A stretch of DNA of 64,000 bases. Source: Egicoccus halophilus. Its GTDB lineage: Bacteria > Actinomycetota > Nitriliruptoria > Nitriliruptorales > Nitriliruptoraceae. Positions 1 to 8,151 of this stretch are shown here, one piece after another (the first letter of the stretch is position 1; every line of letters begins with the position of its first letter). The stretch covers positions 3,297,001-3,361,000 of the forward strand of contig NZ_CP036250.1 of NCBI RefSeq assembly GCF_004300825.1, read 5' to 3'. The notes beneath the pieces were generated by a model, which saw nothing but the letters and a program-made list of their open reading frames with translations, had not been told where the DNA came from and did not search any database. A program made the translations under genes and the position numbers.

Positions 1-374
1 CACGTCTCCGCGCCGCCGATCCCCGAGCCGAGCAGGATGCCGACGCGGTCGGGGTCGGTGGCGACGATGCGCTCGGGATCCTCTGCGTCGGGATCCCCGA
101 GCCCGGCGTGTGCCACCGCCTCGCGGGCCGCGATCACGCCGAGGTGGGTGAAGCGGTCCAGCCGCCGCTTGGCGCCGCGGCCGATCTCGGCGTCGGCGTC
201 GTAGGCCGGCACGCGACAGGCGATGGTCACCGGCGTGCCGGCCGCGGCCAGTTGCTCGTCCACCGCGGCCGCGGCCTTGCCGGCCAGGACACCGTTCCAG
301 GCGTCCGCCAGCCCACGGCCGGCCGGTGTCACCAGGCCCATGCCGGTGACCACGACGTTGCGTTGCGAGTTCAT
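1..374 (-). CDS. fabF: Beta-ketoacyl-ACP synthase II (FabF), N-terminal part cut by window edge
   Basis: KAS II condenses malonyl-ACP with acyl-ACP in cytosolic type II fatty acid synthesis. Only the first ~124 residues lie in the window; the reading frame stays open to base 1, before the active-site Cys. Visible are the N-terminal VVVTGMGLVTPAG strand and turn of the KAS fold and the ILLGSGIGG segment near residues 114-122. The ATG at 374 has GAGAGGAG six nt upstream. It is the last visible gene of the fab operon, 62 nt after acpP; that gap contains a perfect 12-bp palindrome (391-402). The family call rests on these motifs plus operon context. Confidence 0.93.
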   Translation of the reverse strand, partial: MNSQRNVVVTGMGLVTPAGRGLADAWNGVLAGKAAAAVDEQLAAAGTPVTIACRVPAYDADAEIGRGAKRRLDRFTHLGVIAAREAVAHAGLGDPDAEDPERIVATDPDRVGILLGSGIGGAET

Positions 375-436
375 CGCGGACTCCTCTCGTGCCCGATCGG
401 GCGGGCGGGGTGGACGTGCGCCCCCGTGGTCATCGG

Positions 437-682
437 TCAGGCCGCGGCCTGCTGCTTCTCGGCGACCTTGTCGATCGCGTCCTGGACGGTGCGGACGTCC
501 TCGAGCTCCTCGTCCTCGAGCTTCACGCCGGTCTCCTCCTCGAGGACCAGCGTCAGCTCGACGACGTCGAGGGAGTCGAGGCCCAGCGTCTCGAAGGTGG
601 CGTCGGGGGCGACGTCGTCGGCCGGCACGCCGAAGGTGTCGACGAGGATGGTCTGGAAGGTGGCGAACAGGTCCTGGCTCAT
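437..682 (-). CDS. acpP: Acyl carrier protein
   Basis: 81-residue acidic carrier protein that holds growing acyl chains on a 4'-phosphopantetheine arm. The attachment motif is LGLDSLD with Ser37, followed by the VVELTLVLEEE helix; the protein is rich in Asp/Glu and of normal ACP length. The ATG at 682 follows AGGAG with good spacing. In frame the reading extends much further upstream, but that extension is low-complexity Arg/Pro and has no place in an ACP, so the internal ATG is the start. It lies between fabG and fabF, the usual order for a fab operon. Confidence 0.97.
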   Translation of the reverse strand: MSQDLFATFQTILVDTFGVPADDVAPDATFETLGLDSLDVVELTLVLEEETGVKLEDEELEDVRTVQDAIDKVAEKQQAAA

Positions 683-794
683 GGCGATCTCCTGTGGATC
701 TTCGGTTCCCGACGGGGCGTCGGGCAGGGCACCGACCCGCGGGGGCCGGAGAACGAGCGAACGGGTGCGTACGGGGAGGGAGCGGCCGGGATCG

Positions 795-1517
795 TCAGAT
801 ACCGGCGCCGCCGTCGACGGGGATGACGGCGCCGGTGGTCGAGCCGGCCACGTCGGAGGCGAGGAAGGCGACGGTCGCCGCGACCTCGTCGGGCTCCACG
901 GCCCGGCCGGTCGGCGCCTGCGAGCGCAGCGCCTCGCGGGCTTCGTCACCGAGCGCGTCGGTCATCGGCGTGGCGACGAAGCCGGGTGCCACGACGTTGA
1001 CGGTGACGCCCTTGCGGCCGACCTCGCGCGCCAACGACTTGCTGAACCCGATCAGTCCGGCCTTGGAGGCGGCGTAGGCGGTCTGCCCCACGTTGCCGCG
1101 CAGGGCGACGACCGACGCGATGTTCACGATGCGCCCGAACCGGGCCCGCAGCATCGGCCGCATCGCGGCACGCGAGACGAGGTAGGCGCCGCGCAGGTTG
1201 ACCTCGATGGTGCGGTCGAAACGCGCCGGGTCGAGGCGCAGCAGCAGGTCGTCGTCGGCGACGCCGGCGTTGTTGACCACGACCGCGAGCGTGCCGCGTT
1301 CGGTGGCGTGGGCGACCGCGGCGGCGACCGAGTCCTCGTCGGTGACGTCGACGTGCAGCGGGCTCGCCTCGCCGGGGGCGTCGGCCGCGACCTTCCCGGC
1401 TGCATCGGCGTTGCTGCCGTAGCCGACGAGCACGGTGTGCCCGGAGGCGGCCAGGGCGTGGCACGTGGCCGCGCCGATGCCACCGCTGCCGCCGGTCACG
1501 AGTGCGATGCGGGTCAT
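795..1517 (-). CDS. fabG: 3-oxoacyl-ACP reductase FabG (SDR family)
   Basis: NADPH-dependent reduction of beta-ketoacyl-ACP, the first reductive step of each elongation cycle. 240 residues with the classical SDR layout: cofactor motif TGGSGGIG at 8-15, NNAG at 82-85, catalytic Ser135 (IVNIASVV), Tyr148 and Lys152 (YAASK), and the C-terminal PVDGG. Starts at the ATG at 1517, only 2 nt after the fabH stop, so it is translated from the same message. Other SDR substrates are possible for a FabG homologue in isolation, but its place between fabH and acpP makes the fatty acid role likely. Confidence 0.95.
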   Translation of the reverse strand: MTRIALVTGGSGGIGAATCHALAASGHTVLVGYGSNADAAGKVAADAPGEASPLHVDVTDEDSVAAAVAHATERGTLAVVVNNAGVADDDLLLRLDPARFDRTIEVNLRGAYLVSRAAMRPMLRARFGRIVNIASVVALRGNVGQTAYAASKAGLIGFSKSLAREVGRKGVTVNVVAPGFVATPMTDALGDEAREALRSQAPTGRAVEPDEVAATVAFLASDVAGSTTGAVIPVDGGAGI

Positions 1518-1519
1518 GG

Positions 1520-2545
1520 TCAGCTCTCGTCGCGGGTCGGGGACGGGTTCCAGGTCAACAGGCAGGCGCCCCAGGTCAGGCCGGCCCCGAACGCGGTCAA
1601 CAGCACCGTGTCGCCCGGGTGCAGCCGGCCCCGGTCACGGGCGTCGGCGAGGGCGAGGGGCACCGAGGCCGCCGAGGTGTTGCCGTGCTGGTCGACGGTG
1701 ACGTGACAGCGGGCGGCCTCGATGCCGACACGCTGGGCGACCGCGTCGAGGATGCGCACGTTGGCCTGGTGGCCGACGAACAGGTCGACGTCGTCGATGG
1801 TGCGTCCAGCCTGCTCGAGCACGTCGCGGGACGCAGCGGTCATGCGTGCCACGGCGTTGCGGTAGACGTCGCCGCCGCGCATGGTCAGGAAGTGCGTGCG
1901 CGCGTCCACCACGTCGTGGCTCACCGGGGTGCGGGTGCCGCCGGTCTGGGTCCACAGCATCGACGGGTCGCGGCCGTCGGCGCCGAGGGAGAACGGCCCC
2001 AGGCTGCCGTTCGCGTCGGGCACCAGGACCACGGCGCCGGCCCCGTCACCGAACAGGATCGAGACCCCGCGGTCGGTCGGGTCGATGATGCGGCTGAGGG
2101 TCTCGGCGCCGATGACGAGCACCGGGGCGTCCTCGGCCACCGTCAGGGCGGCACCGACGCGCAGGGCGTAGACGAACCCGCTGCAGGCGGCCTGCACGTC
2201 GAAGGCGCCGACCTCGGTGCCGAGCGCCGCGGCGACCAGCGGGGCGGTCCCGGGCACCATGTGGTCGGGGGTCGTGGTCGCCACGATGACCGCCGCGACG
2301 TCGTCGGTCCCCAGGCCGGCGTCGGCCAGGGCCGCCTTGCCGGCCTCGACCGCGAGGTCCGAGGTGGCCTGCTCGGGAGCGGCGTAGTGGCGCTGGGCGA
2401 TCCCGGTCCGCGACCGGATCCAGGCGTCGGAGGTGTCCAGACCGGCGGCGGCGAGGTCGTCGTTGGTGACGACCCGCTCGGGCAGGTAGGCACCCAGCCC
2501 GGCGATGGTCACGGGCAGGCTCGTCCGGCGGCGACGCTCGGTCAC
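1520..2545 (-). CDS. fabH: Beta-ketoacyl-ACP synthase III (FabH)
   Basis: Initiates fatty acid synthesis by condensing an acyl-CoA primer with malonyl-ACP. 341 residues; the Cys-His-Asn triad is visible as Cys121 (AACSGF), His259 (GHQAN) and Asn289 (HGNTSAAS), with the GAGA loop near 167-170. The GTG start at 2545 overlaps the stop of the upstream small gene in a GTGA arrangement. A longer in-frame reading adds 27 Arg/Pro-rich residues lying inside that neighbour and is rejected. Whether the primer is straight or branched acyl-CoA cannot be read from the sequence. Confidence 0.95.
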
Positions 2546-2772
2546 CGGCGCACCCACAGGACACCCTCGCCGGCCGCGACGGTCTGGCGGGCGCCGGCCA
2601 GTGCCCCACCGATACGGCCGCTGCACGCGGCGCGGACCTCGGCCGGGCCGTAGGCGCCCTCGACGGTGGCGACCACGTCGCCGCGGCGGACGAGCGTGTC
2701 GGCCGCGACGAGGGTGCGGACACGTCCGTCGACCGGCGAGGTGACGACGGACAGCGCGGGGATCGGGATCAT
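2542..2772 (-). CDS. Biotinyl/lipoyl-like domain protein without attachment lysine
   Basis: 76-residue protein that reads like a single biotinyl/lipoyl hammerhead: TSPVDGRV at 11-18, [12 protein letters not shown] at 31-42, ACSGRIGG at 49-56 and AGEGVLWV at 67-74 line up with the two halves of BCCP-type domains. Where BCCP has EAMKM this protein has EGAYG, and there is no lysine anywhere in it, so it cannot carry biotin or lipoate in the normal way. Start ATG 2772 follows AGGAG. It sits between fabD and fabH with a GTGA overlap to fabH. The role is unknown; it may act as a structural partner or a ligand-binding domain. Confidence 0.85.
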
Positions 2773-2797
2773 CGGGGTGGCTCCTGTGCGGGGGTGG

Positions 2798-3715
2798 TCA
2801 GGCGCGGACGCCGGCGAAGCGCTCGACCACGTCGGCGACGTCGTCGGGCGTGGCGGCCGCGTGGACCTGCAGGTCGGGAACGGTGCGCTTGGCGAGTCCG
2901 GCCAGCACGCCGCCGGGCCCGACCTCGACCAGGTCGGTGACCCCGAGCTCGGCGAGCCGGCCCTGCACCTCGCGCCAACGCACCGGTGCGAGCACCCCGT
3001 CGACGAGCGCGTCGACCACCGCCTGTGCCTCGTGCAGCACCTCGGCGGACGTGCCGGTGACCAGCGGCACGCGGGGGTCGGCGGGACGCAGGGCGGCCAA
3101 CGCCTCGCGCAGGTCGTCCACGGCCGGCGCCATGGCCGGCGAGTGGAACGCGCCTTCGACGTCCAGGGGCAGCGCGCGTCCACCGGCCTCACGGGCACGC
3201 GAGCGGATGCGCTCGACGGCCTCGGGGGTTCCGGCCAGCACCACCTGTCCAGGGGCGTTGTCGTTGGCGACGACCAGGTCGGGGTCCTCGTCGACCAGCA
3301 CCTGGACGGCGTCGGGCTGGAGCTTGACCAGTGCGGCCATGCTGCCGGGATTGGCGGCGCAGGCGCGGCCCATGGCCGCACCTCGCGCCGCGACCACGCG
3401 GGCGCCGTCGGCGACCGGCACGACGCCGGCGGCGATGGCGGCGGTGACCTCGCCGAGGCTGTGGCCCGCGACGACGTCGGGCGCGACGCCGCCGTCGAGC
3501 AGTGCCCGCCAGGCGACCAGCGAGGCGGTCAGGATCGTCGGCTGTGCGTCGGCGGTGCGGGCGCCGGTCCCGGCGTCGGCGGCCAGGGCCCACACGTCGC
3601 GGTCGATGGCGTCGGCGACGGTGTCGACGACCGCGGCGGCCGGGTGTCCTGCCCAGGCGTCGAGACTGCCGGCGCGATGGGATCCCTGGCCGGGGAACAC
3701 GAACGCGAGACGCAC
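2798..3715 (-). CDS. fabD: Malonyl-CoA:ACP transacylase (FabD)
   Basis: Loads malonyl units onto ACP. 305 residues; N-terminal FVFPGQGSH, nucleophile motif GHSLGE with Ser86, and the GAFHSPAM segment carrying the catalytic His. Start choice: AGGAG directly abuts a TTG at 3721, but sits 6 nt before the GTG at 3715, so GTG is preferred and gives the usual [11 protein letters not shown] beginning. First gene of the fab operon; its leader runs to the twin-operator promoter around 3846-3905. Confidence 0.95.
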
Positions 3716-3845
3716 GGGCAACTCCTGGGGGGACGGGCGGGAGGGCGGGGCGGGGTGGGGCGAGGCGACGGACTGGCGCGGTCGGTGCGGTCGGGCGACG
3801 ACGCGAACGACGGCGGGAACCGCGAGGCCCGGACCCCACTGGACC

Positions 3846-3905
3846 TGACACCGACGTCAGATTCAGGGCGATCCCGAGTTGACACCGACGTCAGCGTCTT
3901 GTCAA
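3846..3905 (-). promoter_or_regulatory. Predicted fab operon promoter with two identical 15-bp operators
   Basis: The plus strand shows TGACACCGACGTCAG twice, at 3846-3860 and 3880-3894, 34 bp apart (about three helical turns). Each copy contains TGAC-N6-GTCA. On the minus strand a TTGACA (3900-3905) with 17-bp spacing to TCAACT (3877-3882) can serve as promoter; one operator fills the -35/-10 spacer and the other lies just past the expected start point, a repressor-like layout. No regulator gene lies next to it. The motif is seen directly; its function is inferred. Confidence 0.55.
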
Positions 3906-4020
3906 GGACCCCCTCCCCTGTCCGCGGCCGAACGGCGAACGGGGCCGGCGTCCGAAGCTCCGCGCACAGCGGCTGCGGGGCTACGGTGCGGCGGTTTGCG
4001 ACCAGCGAGGAGGCGATTGC

Positions 4021-5247
4021 ATGGACCGCACGGTCTGTCTCGAGCTCGACGCGAGTGACCCGCTCGCCGACCGGCGGGGCGCGTTCACGTTGGCCGACGG
4101 CCTGGTCTACCTCGACGGCAACTCGCTGGGGGTGCTCCCCCGGACCGTCGCCGCACGCCTGGACGAGGTGGTCGTCCGCGAGTGGGGCGAGGGGCTGATC
4201 CGGTCCTGGAACGCCGCCGGGTGGGTCGACCTGCCGCGGCGGGTCGCCGCGCGCATCGCCCCGCTCGTCGGCGCGGACGCCGACGAGGTGGCGGTCGGGG
4301 ACTCGACCTCCGTGAACCTGTTCAAGGTGCTGGCGGCCGCGCGGCGGTTGCGCCCGGAGCGTCGCGTGCTGCTGACCGACGACACGAACTTCCCCACCGA
4401 CCGGTACGTGGCGGAGGGACTCGCGGCGCTGGGCGACGGGCTCGAGGTCCGGGCCGTCGCACCCGACGCGGTCGCCGCCGCCCTCGACGACGAGGTGGCG
4501 GTCCTGTTCCTGACGCACGTCGACTACCGCTCCGGTGCCCGCACGGACGCGGCGACGCTGACGGCGGCGGCCCACCGGGTCGGGGCGATGGCGGTGTGGG
4601 ACCTCGCGCACTCGACGGGCGCGTTGGACGTCGACCTGCACGCCTGGGACGCCGACTTCGCGGTCGGCTGCTCCTACAAGTACCTCAACGGCGGACCGGG
4701 GGCACCGGCCTACCTCTACGTGGCGCGTCGCTGGCACACGCAGGCGGACACGCCGGTGCGGGGCTGGTTCGGCCACGCCCGACCGTTCGACTTCGGGACC
4801 ACCTACGCGCCGGCGGACGGCGCCGAGCGCTTCCTGGCCGGCACGCCGCACGTGCTCTCGACGGCGGCGCTCGAGGAGGCGCTGGCACCGTTCGCGGACG
4901 TCTCGCCGGCGACGCTGGACGCCAAGGCTCGCAGCCTGACCGACACGTTCGTCACGCTGGTGACCGAGCGCTGCGGCGACGAGGTGGAGCTCGCCTCCCC
5001 GCGTGAGGCGGCGCGGCGCGGCGCGCAGGTGTCGCTACGGCACCCGCACGCGTACGCGCTCACGCAGGCGCTGATCGCCCGTGACGTCATCGGCGACCAC
5101 CGCCCGCCGGACCTGGTCCGGTTCGGGTTCGCGCCGCTGTACGTGCGTCACGTCGACGTCCACGACGCCGTCGAGGTGCTCGCGGACGTGCTCGCGACCC
5201 GCGCGTGGGACCGCCCCGAACACCACCGGCGCAACACCGTCACCTGA
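4021..5247 (+). CDS. kynU: Kynureninase
   Basis: PLP enzyme that cleaves L-kynurenine to anthranilate and alanine (EC 3.7.1.3). 408 residues, the usual length; YLDGNSLG at 30-37, TNFPTDRY at 122-129, WDLAHSTG at 193-200 and PLP lysine Lys220 in CSYKYLNGGPG. GAGGAGG lies 7 nt before the ATG. It is the only recognisable tryptophan-degradation gene in the window and is transcribed away from the fab operon across a 305-nt gap that holds the fab promoter; nothing else is seen in that gap. Confidence 0.95.
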   Translation: MDRTVCLELDASDPLADRRGAFTLADGLVYLDGNSLGVLPRTVAARLDEVVVREWGEGLIRSWNAAGWVDLPRRVAARIAPLVGADADEVAVGDSTSVNLFKVLAAARRLRPERRVLLTDDTNFPTDRYVAEGLAALGDGLEVRAVAPDAVAAALDDEVAVLFLTHVDYRSGARTDAATLTAAAHRVGAMAVWDLAHSTGALDVDLHAWDADFAVGCSYKYLNGGPGAPAYLYVARRWHTQADTPVRGWFGHARPFDFGTTYAPADGAERFLAGTPHVLSTAALEEALAPFADVSPATLDAKARSLTDTFVTLVTERCGDEVELASPREAARRGAQVSLRHPHAYALTQALIARDVIGDHRPPDLVRFGFAPLYVRHVDVHDAVEVLADVLATRAWDRPEHHRRNTVT

Positions 5248-5248
5248 C

Positions 5249-5335
5249 GGACCGCAGCACGCGCCGCCGCCGGTGACCAGTCCGGCGCACGCCGACCGCC
5301 GGTCCCCCGCACGGGCAGCGAGGAACCGGCGGCAA
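5249..5335. repeat. Diverged single copy of the 92-bp repeat
   Basis: The segment between kynU and serA matches, in the same orientation, the unit repeated at 8152-8471. It shares GCCGGTGACCAGTCCGGC, then CACGCCGA, then GAGGAACCGGC in the same order with mutated stretches between. It fills nearly the whole gap between two convergent genes. There is no coding potential. Confidence 0.7.
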
Positions 5336-5340
5336 CCCGA

Positions 5341-6921
5341 TCAGAGGCTGATGCTGCGGCCCTCGCGGGCGCCGATCTGCTCGGTGATGTGCTCGAGGAC
5401 GTCCTGCGGGACGGCCTCGTCGAGGGAGAGGGCCATGATGGCCTCGCCGCCGGCGGTGGTGCGTCCGACCTGCGCCGCGGCGATGTTGACGCCGGCCTCG
5501 CCGAACCCGGTCCCGACGGCGCCGACGACGCCGGGCCGGTCCTCGTAGCGGAAGAACGCCATGTGCGCGGCGGGGTCGACGTCCACGGGGGTGTTCCAGA
5601 CCTCGACGAGCCGTTCGCGGCTGCCGGGCTGGAGCAGCGTGCCGGCCACGCGGAGGGCGGCACCGTCACGGGTGGTGCCGGAGACCCGCAGCAGCGACAC
5701 GTAGTCCTCGCTGTGGGGGTCGGAGATCTCGCGCACACGGATGCCGCGCTCGTCGGCCAGCAGCGGGGCGTTGACGAAGGTGACCGGCTCGCTCGCGACG
5801 GCGCCGAGCATGCCCTTGAGCACGCTGAGGCCCACCACCCGGGCGTCGTGGTCGGCGAGCTGGCCGCAGTACTCGACGGTGACCTCGCCGCCGAGGCCGT
5901 CCTCGGCGAGCGCGGTGAGCAGCCGACCGAGCTTCTCGCCCAGCGGCAGGAAGGGCTTGACGTCCTCGTCGACGGGTCCGCCCTGGACGTTGACGGCGGA
6001 GGGGACGAACTCACCGGCGAGCGCGAGGTTGACGTAGTCGGCGACCTGCGTCCCGGCCTTGTCCTGGGCCTCCTCGGTGGAGGCGCCCAGGTGCGGGGTC
6101 ACGACGGCGTTGGACAACCCGAACAGGGGCGACTCGGTCGTCGGCTCCGAGGCGAAGACGTCGACGGCGGCGCCGGCGATCACCCCGTCGCGCAGCGCGT
6201 CGGCCAGCGCCTGCTCGTCGACGATGCCGCCCCGGGCGACGTTGAGCAGCCGGGCGGTGGGCTTCATCCGCCGGAGGCGGTCCGCGTCGAGCAGACCGAC
6301 CGTCTCGGGGGTCTTGGGCAGGTGCACGGTGACGAAGTCGGCCCGTTCGAGGACCTCGTCGACGGTGTCGAGCAGCTCGACACCGAGGCGGGCGGCCCGA
6401 TCCGGCGCGACGAAGGGGTCGTAGGCCACCAGGCGCATACCGAAGGCGTGGCAGCGCTGGGCGACCAGCGTGCCGATGCGGCCCAGGCCGAGCACGCCGA
6501 GGGTCTTGTCGTGCAGTTCGGTGCCCGACCACTTCGAGCGTTCCCACTTGCCCTGCACCAGGGCGGCGTGTGCCTGGGGGATGTTGCGGGCCAGCGACAG
6601 CAGCAGCGCGACGGTGTGCTCGGCGGCGGAGACGATGTTGGACTGCGGGGCGTTGCAGACGATGACGCCGTGCTTGGTACCCGCCTCGACGTCGACGTTG
6701 TCGAGTCCAACGCCGGCGCGGGCGACGACCTTCAGGCTCGACGCGGCGGCGAAGACGTCGGCGTCGATGGTGGTCTGCGAGCGCACGACGATGGCGTCGT
6801 AGGCGTCGACGATCTCGAGCAGCTCGTCCTTGGACAAGCCGGTCTTGACGTCGACGTCGTGCTGCTCGGCGAGGGCGGCGACGCCGGCCTCGGCGAGCGG
6901 GTCGGCAACGAGGATCCTCAC
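5341..6921 (-). CDS. serA: D-3-phosphoglycerate dehydrogenase (long form with ASB and ACT domains)
   Basis: First step of serine synthesis: 3-phosphoglycerate to 3-phosphohydroxypyruvate with NAD+. 526 residues, the mycobacterial-type long form. Substrate domain at 1-100, Rossmann motif LGLGRIG at 144-150, catalytic Arg230 (NVARGG), Glu259 (FASEP) and His277 (TPHLGAST), an ASB intervening domain from ~310, and a C-terminal ACT domain from ~455 (RYEDRPGVVG) for serine feedback. The GTG at 6921 has GGAG 8 nt upstream; longer readings add only Arg/Pro-rich residues. The leader contains three 20-bp tandem repeats. Confidence 0.95.
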   Translation of the reverse strand: MRILVADPLAEAGVAALAEQHDVDVKTGLSKDELLEIVDAYDAIVVRSQTTIDADVFAAASSLKVVARAGVGLDNVDVEAGTKHGVIVCNAPQSNIVSAAEHTVALLLSLARNIPQAHAALVQGKWERSKWSGTELHDKTLGVLGLGRIGTLVAQRCHAFGMRLVAYDPFVAPDRAARLGVELLDTVDEVLERADFVTVHLPKTPETVGLLDADRLRRMKPTARLLNVARGGIVDEQALADALRDGVIAGAAVDVFASEPTTESPLFGLSNAVVTPHLGASTEEAQDKAGTQVADYVNLALAGEFVPSAVNVQGGPVDEDVKPFLPLGEKLGRLLTALAEDGLGGEVTVEYCGQLADHDARVVGLSVLKGMLGAVASEPVTFVNAPLLADERGIRVREISDPHSEDYVSLLRVSGTTRDGAALRVAGTLLQPGSRERLVEVWNTPVDVDPAAHMAFFRYEDRPGVVGAVGTGFGEAGVNIAAAQVGRTTAGGEAIMALSLDEAVPQDVLEHITEQIGAREGRSISL

Positions 6922-7047
6922 GGGGGAACTCCAGCGGGGAGGGAGGGACGCGGGCGGGAGGCCGGCAGCGTATGCGGGCCTGCCGGGTGGTCGCGTTCGG
7001 GGGCGGGGAAACGTTGCGGCCGCCGGCGCGGTGCGCCGCGGTCGTCG

Positions 7048-7107
7048 TGCGTGGCGGTGCGGGCCTGTGCGCGGCGGTGAGGGCTTGTGCGTGGCGGTGA
7101 GGGCGTG
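7048..7107. repeat. Three tandem 20-bp repeats in the serA leader
   Basis: Three head-to-tail units of GTGCGYGGCGGTGMGGGC plus two bases (7048-7067, 7068-7087, 7088-7107) with two or three differences between units. They lie in the 272-nt non-coding gap upstream of serA and downstream of the haemoglobin gene. No other feature was seen in that gap. Confidence 0.7.
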
Positions 7108-7193
7108 CCAGGTCCTCGACACCTCCGGCACGTCGACATCGGCGTCCCACCGGGCGGCGCGTGCCCGGCTGGTCGGCCGGGGCAGGCCGCTCG

Positions 7194-7631
7194 CTATCGC
7201 GAGGGCAGCTCGGTGACGTCGTCGGGGAGGCGGTTGACCAGGGTCGGGGTCGCGCGCGCGACGTAGCCGAGCAGCAGGGCTTCGACGTCGGACGGGAAGC
7301 GCAGCTCGCGGATCGCCGCCGACATGTGCGTCGCCCACCGCAGCGCGGCCTCGGGCGTGACGTCGAAGGGCGCGTGCCGCATCCTCAGGCGGGGATGACC
7401 ACGCTCGGAGGAGTACAGGTCGCCGCCGCCCCAGTACTGGGCGAGGAACAGCGCGAGGTGCCGCTTGCCCGGTTCGAGGTCGTCGGGGTACTGCGGGCGC
7501 AGCACCTCGTCCTGCTCGACGCGACCGTAGAAGGCGTCGACCAGTTGCTCGAAGGCCTCGAGCCCACCGACACGGTCGTAGACCGCGGACGGGTCGAGAG
7601 GGGTGGCGTTCGGTGGGGCGTCGTCGCTCAC
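7194..7631 (-). CDS. Group II truncated haemoglobin (HbO-like)
   Basis: 145-residue haem protein of the truncated 2-over-2 globin family, binding O2 or other diatomic ligands. It closely follows the mycobacterial HbO pattern: YDRVGG at the pre-A/A helix, FYGRV with the B10 region tyrosine (Tyr35), DEVLRPQYP, FLAQYWGG, proximal His86 in RGHPRLRMRHAPF, and Trp99, which fits the G8 Trp typical of group II. A 15-residue acidic/Pro N-terminal extension precedes the globin. The GTG start at 7631 overlaps the stop of the acetyltransferase gene (GTGA), so the two are translationally coupled. Confidence 0.93.
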   Translation of the reverse strand: MSDDAPPNATPLDPSAVYDRVGGLEAFEQLVDAFYGRVEQDEVLRPQYPDDLEPGKRHLALFLAQYWGGGDLYSSERGHPRLRMRHAPFDVTPEAALRWATHMSAAIRELRFPSDVEALLLGYVARATPTLVNRLPDDVTELPSR

Positions 7632-8128
7632 AGCGCTCTTTCGTAGAAGGCGACGTCGAGGTAACGCCCGAACTTGTGTCCGGCTTCCGTCAGGGTGCCA
7701 CGGTGTGCGAAACCCCACTTCTCGTGGAACCGGACGGAGGTCTCGTTGGGCAGCGCGATGACCGAGTAGAGCCGGTGGAACTCCGTGTCGGCCAGCCGTG
7801 CGAGCAGCGCACCGAGCAGCGCACCGCCGGTCCCCCGGCTCTGGGTGTCGGGGGCGACGTAGATGGACAGCTCGAGCGAGCGGTCGTAGGCCGGCTTGGG
7901 GCGGAAGCGTTGGGTCTCGACGTAACCGGACACCATGCCGTCGCGCTCGGCCACCAGCAGGTGGTAGCGACCGCCGCGCACGTCGTGCTCGAAGCGTTCG
8001 GTCCACTCGCGCGGGGTACGCACCTGGGTGTTGAACGTCGTGGTCGTGTTGAGGACGTAGTGGGTGTAGATCGCGGCGACCGCCGGCAGGTCGGCGGCGG
8101 TCGCGTCTCGAACGGTCGGGGCATCCAC
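7628..8128 (-). CDS. GNAT N-acetyltransferase, phosphinothricin/L-amino acid acetyltransferase type
   Basis: 166-residue acetyl-CoA-dependent N-acetyltransferase. It follows the PAT/MnaT pattern: IYTHYVLNTTTTFNT near 22-36, RPKPAYDRSLELSIYV, acetyl-CoA loop QSRGTGGALL, ALPNETSVRFHEKWGF and FGRYLDVAFYER. Natural substrates of this group include methionine sulfone and other small amino acids; the actual one is unknown. The GTG at 8128 has no ribosome site, but a TACGGT box (8137-8142) lies exactly 8 nt before it, suggesting a leaderless message. It is coupled to the globin gene downstream. Confidence 0.9.
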   Translation of the reverse strand: MDAPTVRDATAADLPAVAAIYTHYVLNTTTTFNTQVRTPREWTERFEHDVRGGRYHLLVAERDGMVSGYVETQRFRPKPAYDRSLELSIYVAPDTQSRGTGGALLGALLARLADTEFHRLYSVIALPNETSVRFHEKWGFAHRGTLTEAGHKFGRYLDVAFYERAL

Positions 8129-8151
8129 GACCGCGAACCGTACCCGCGGAC

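Noticed and set aside
3716-3721. TTG at 3721 as the fabD start
   Set aside because: AGGAG touches it directly; the GTG at 3715 has proper spacing and gives the usual N-terminus.
5389-7080. 563-codon open frame on the plus strand opposite serA
   Set aside because: Shadow of serA: Val/Gly/Asp-rich with no family motif, while the minus frame encodes an intact SerA. The same holds for long open frames opposite fabH, ilvB, dxs, gatB, ligA and the glycosyltransferase.
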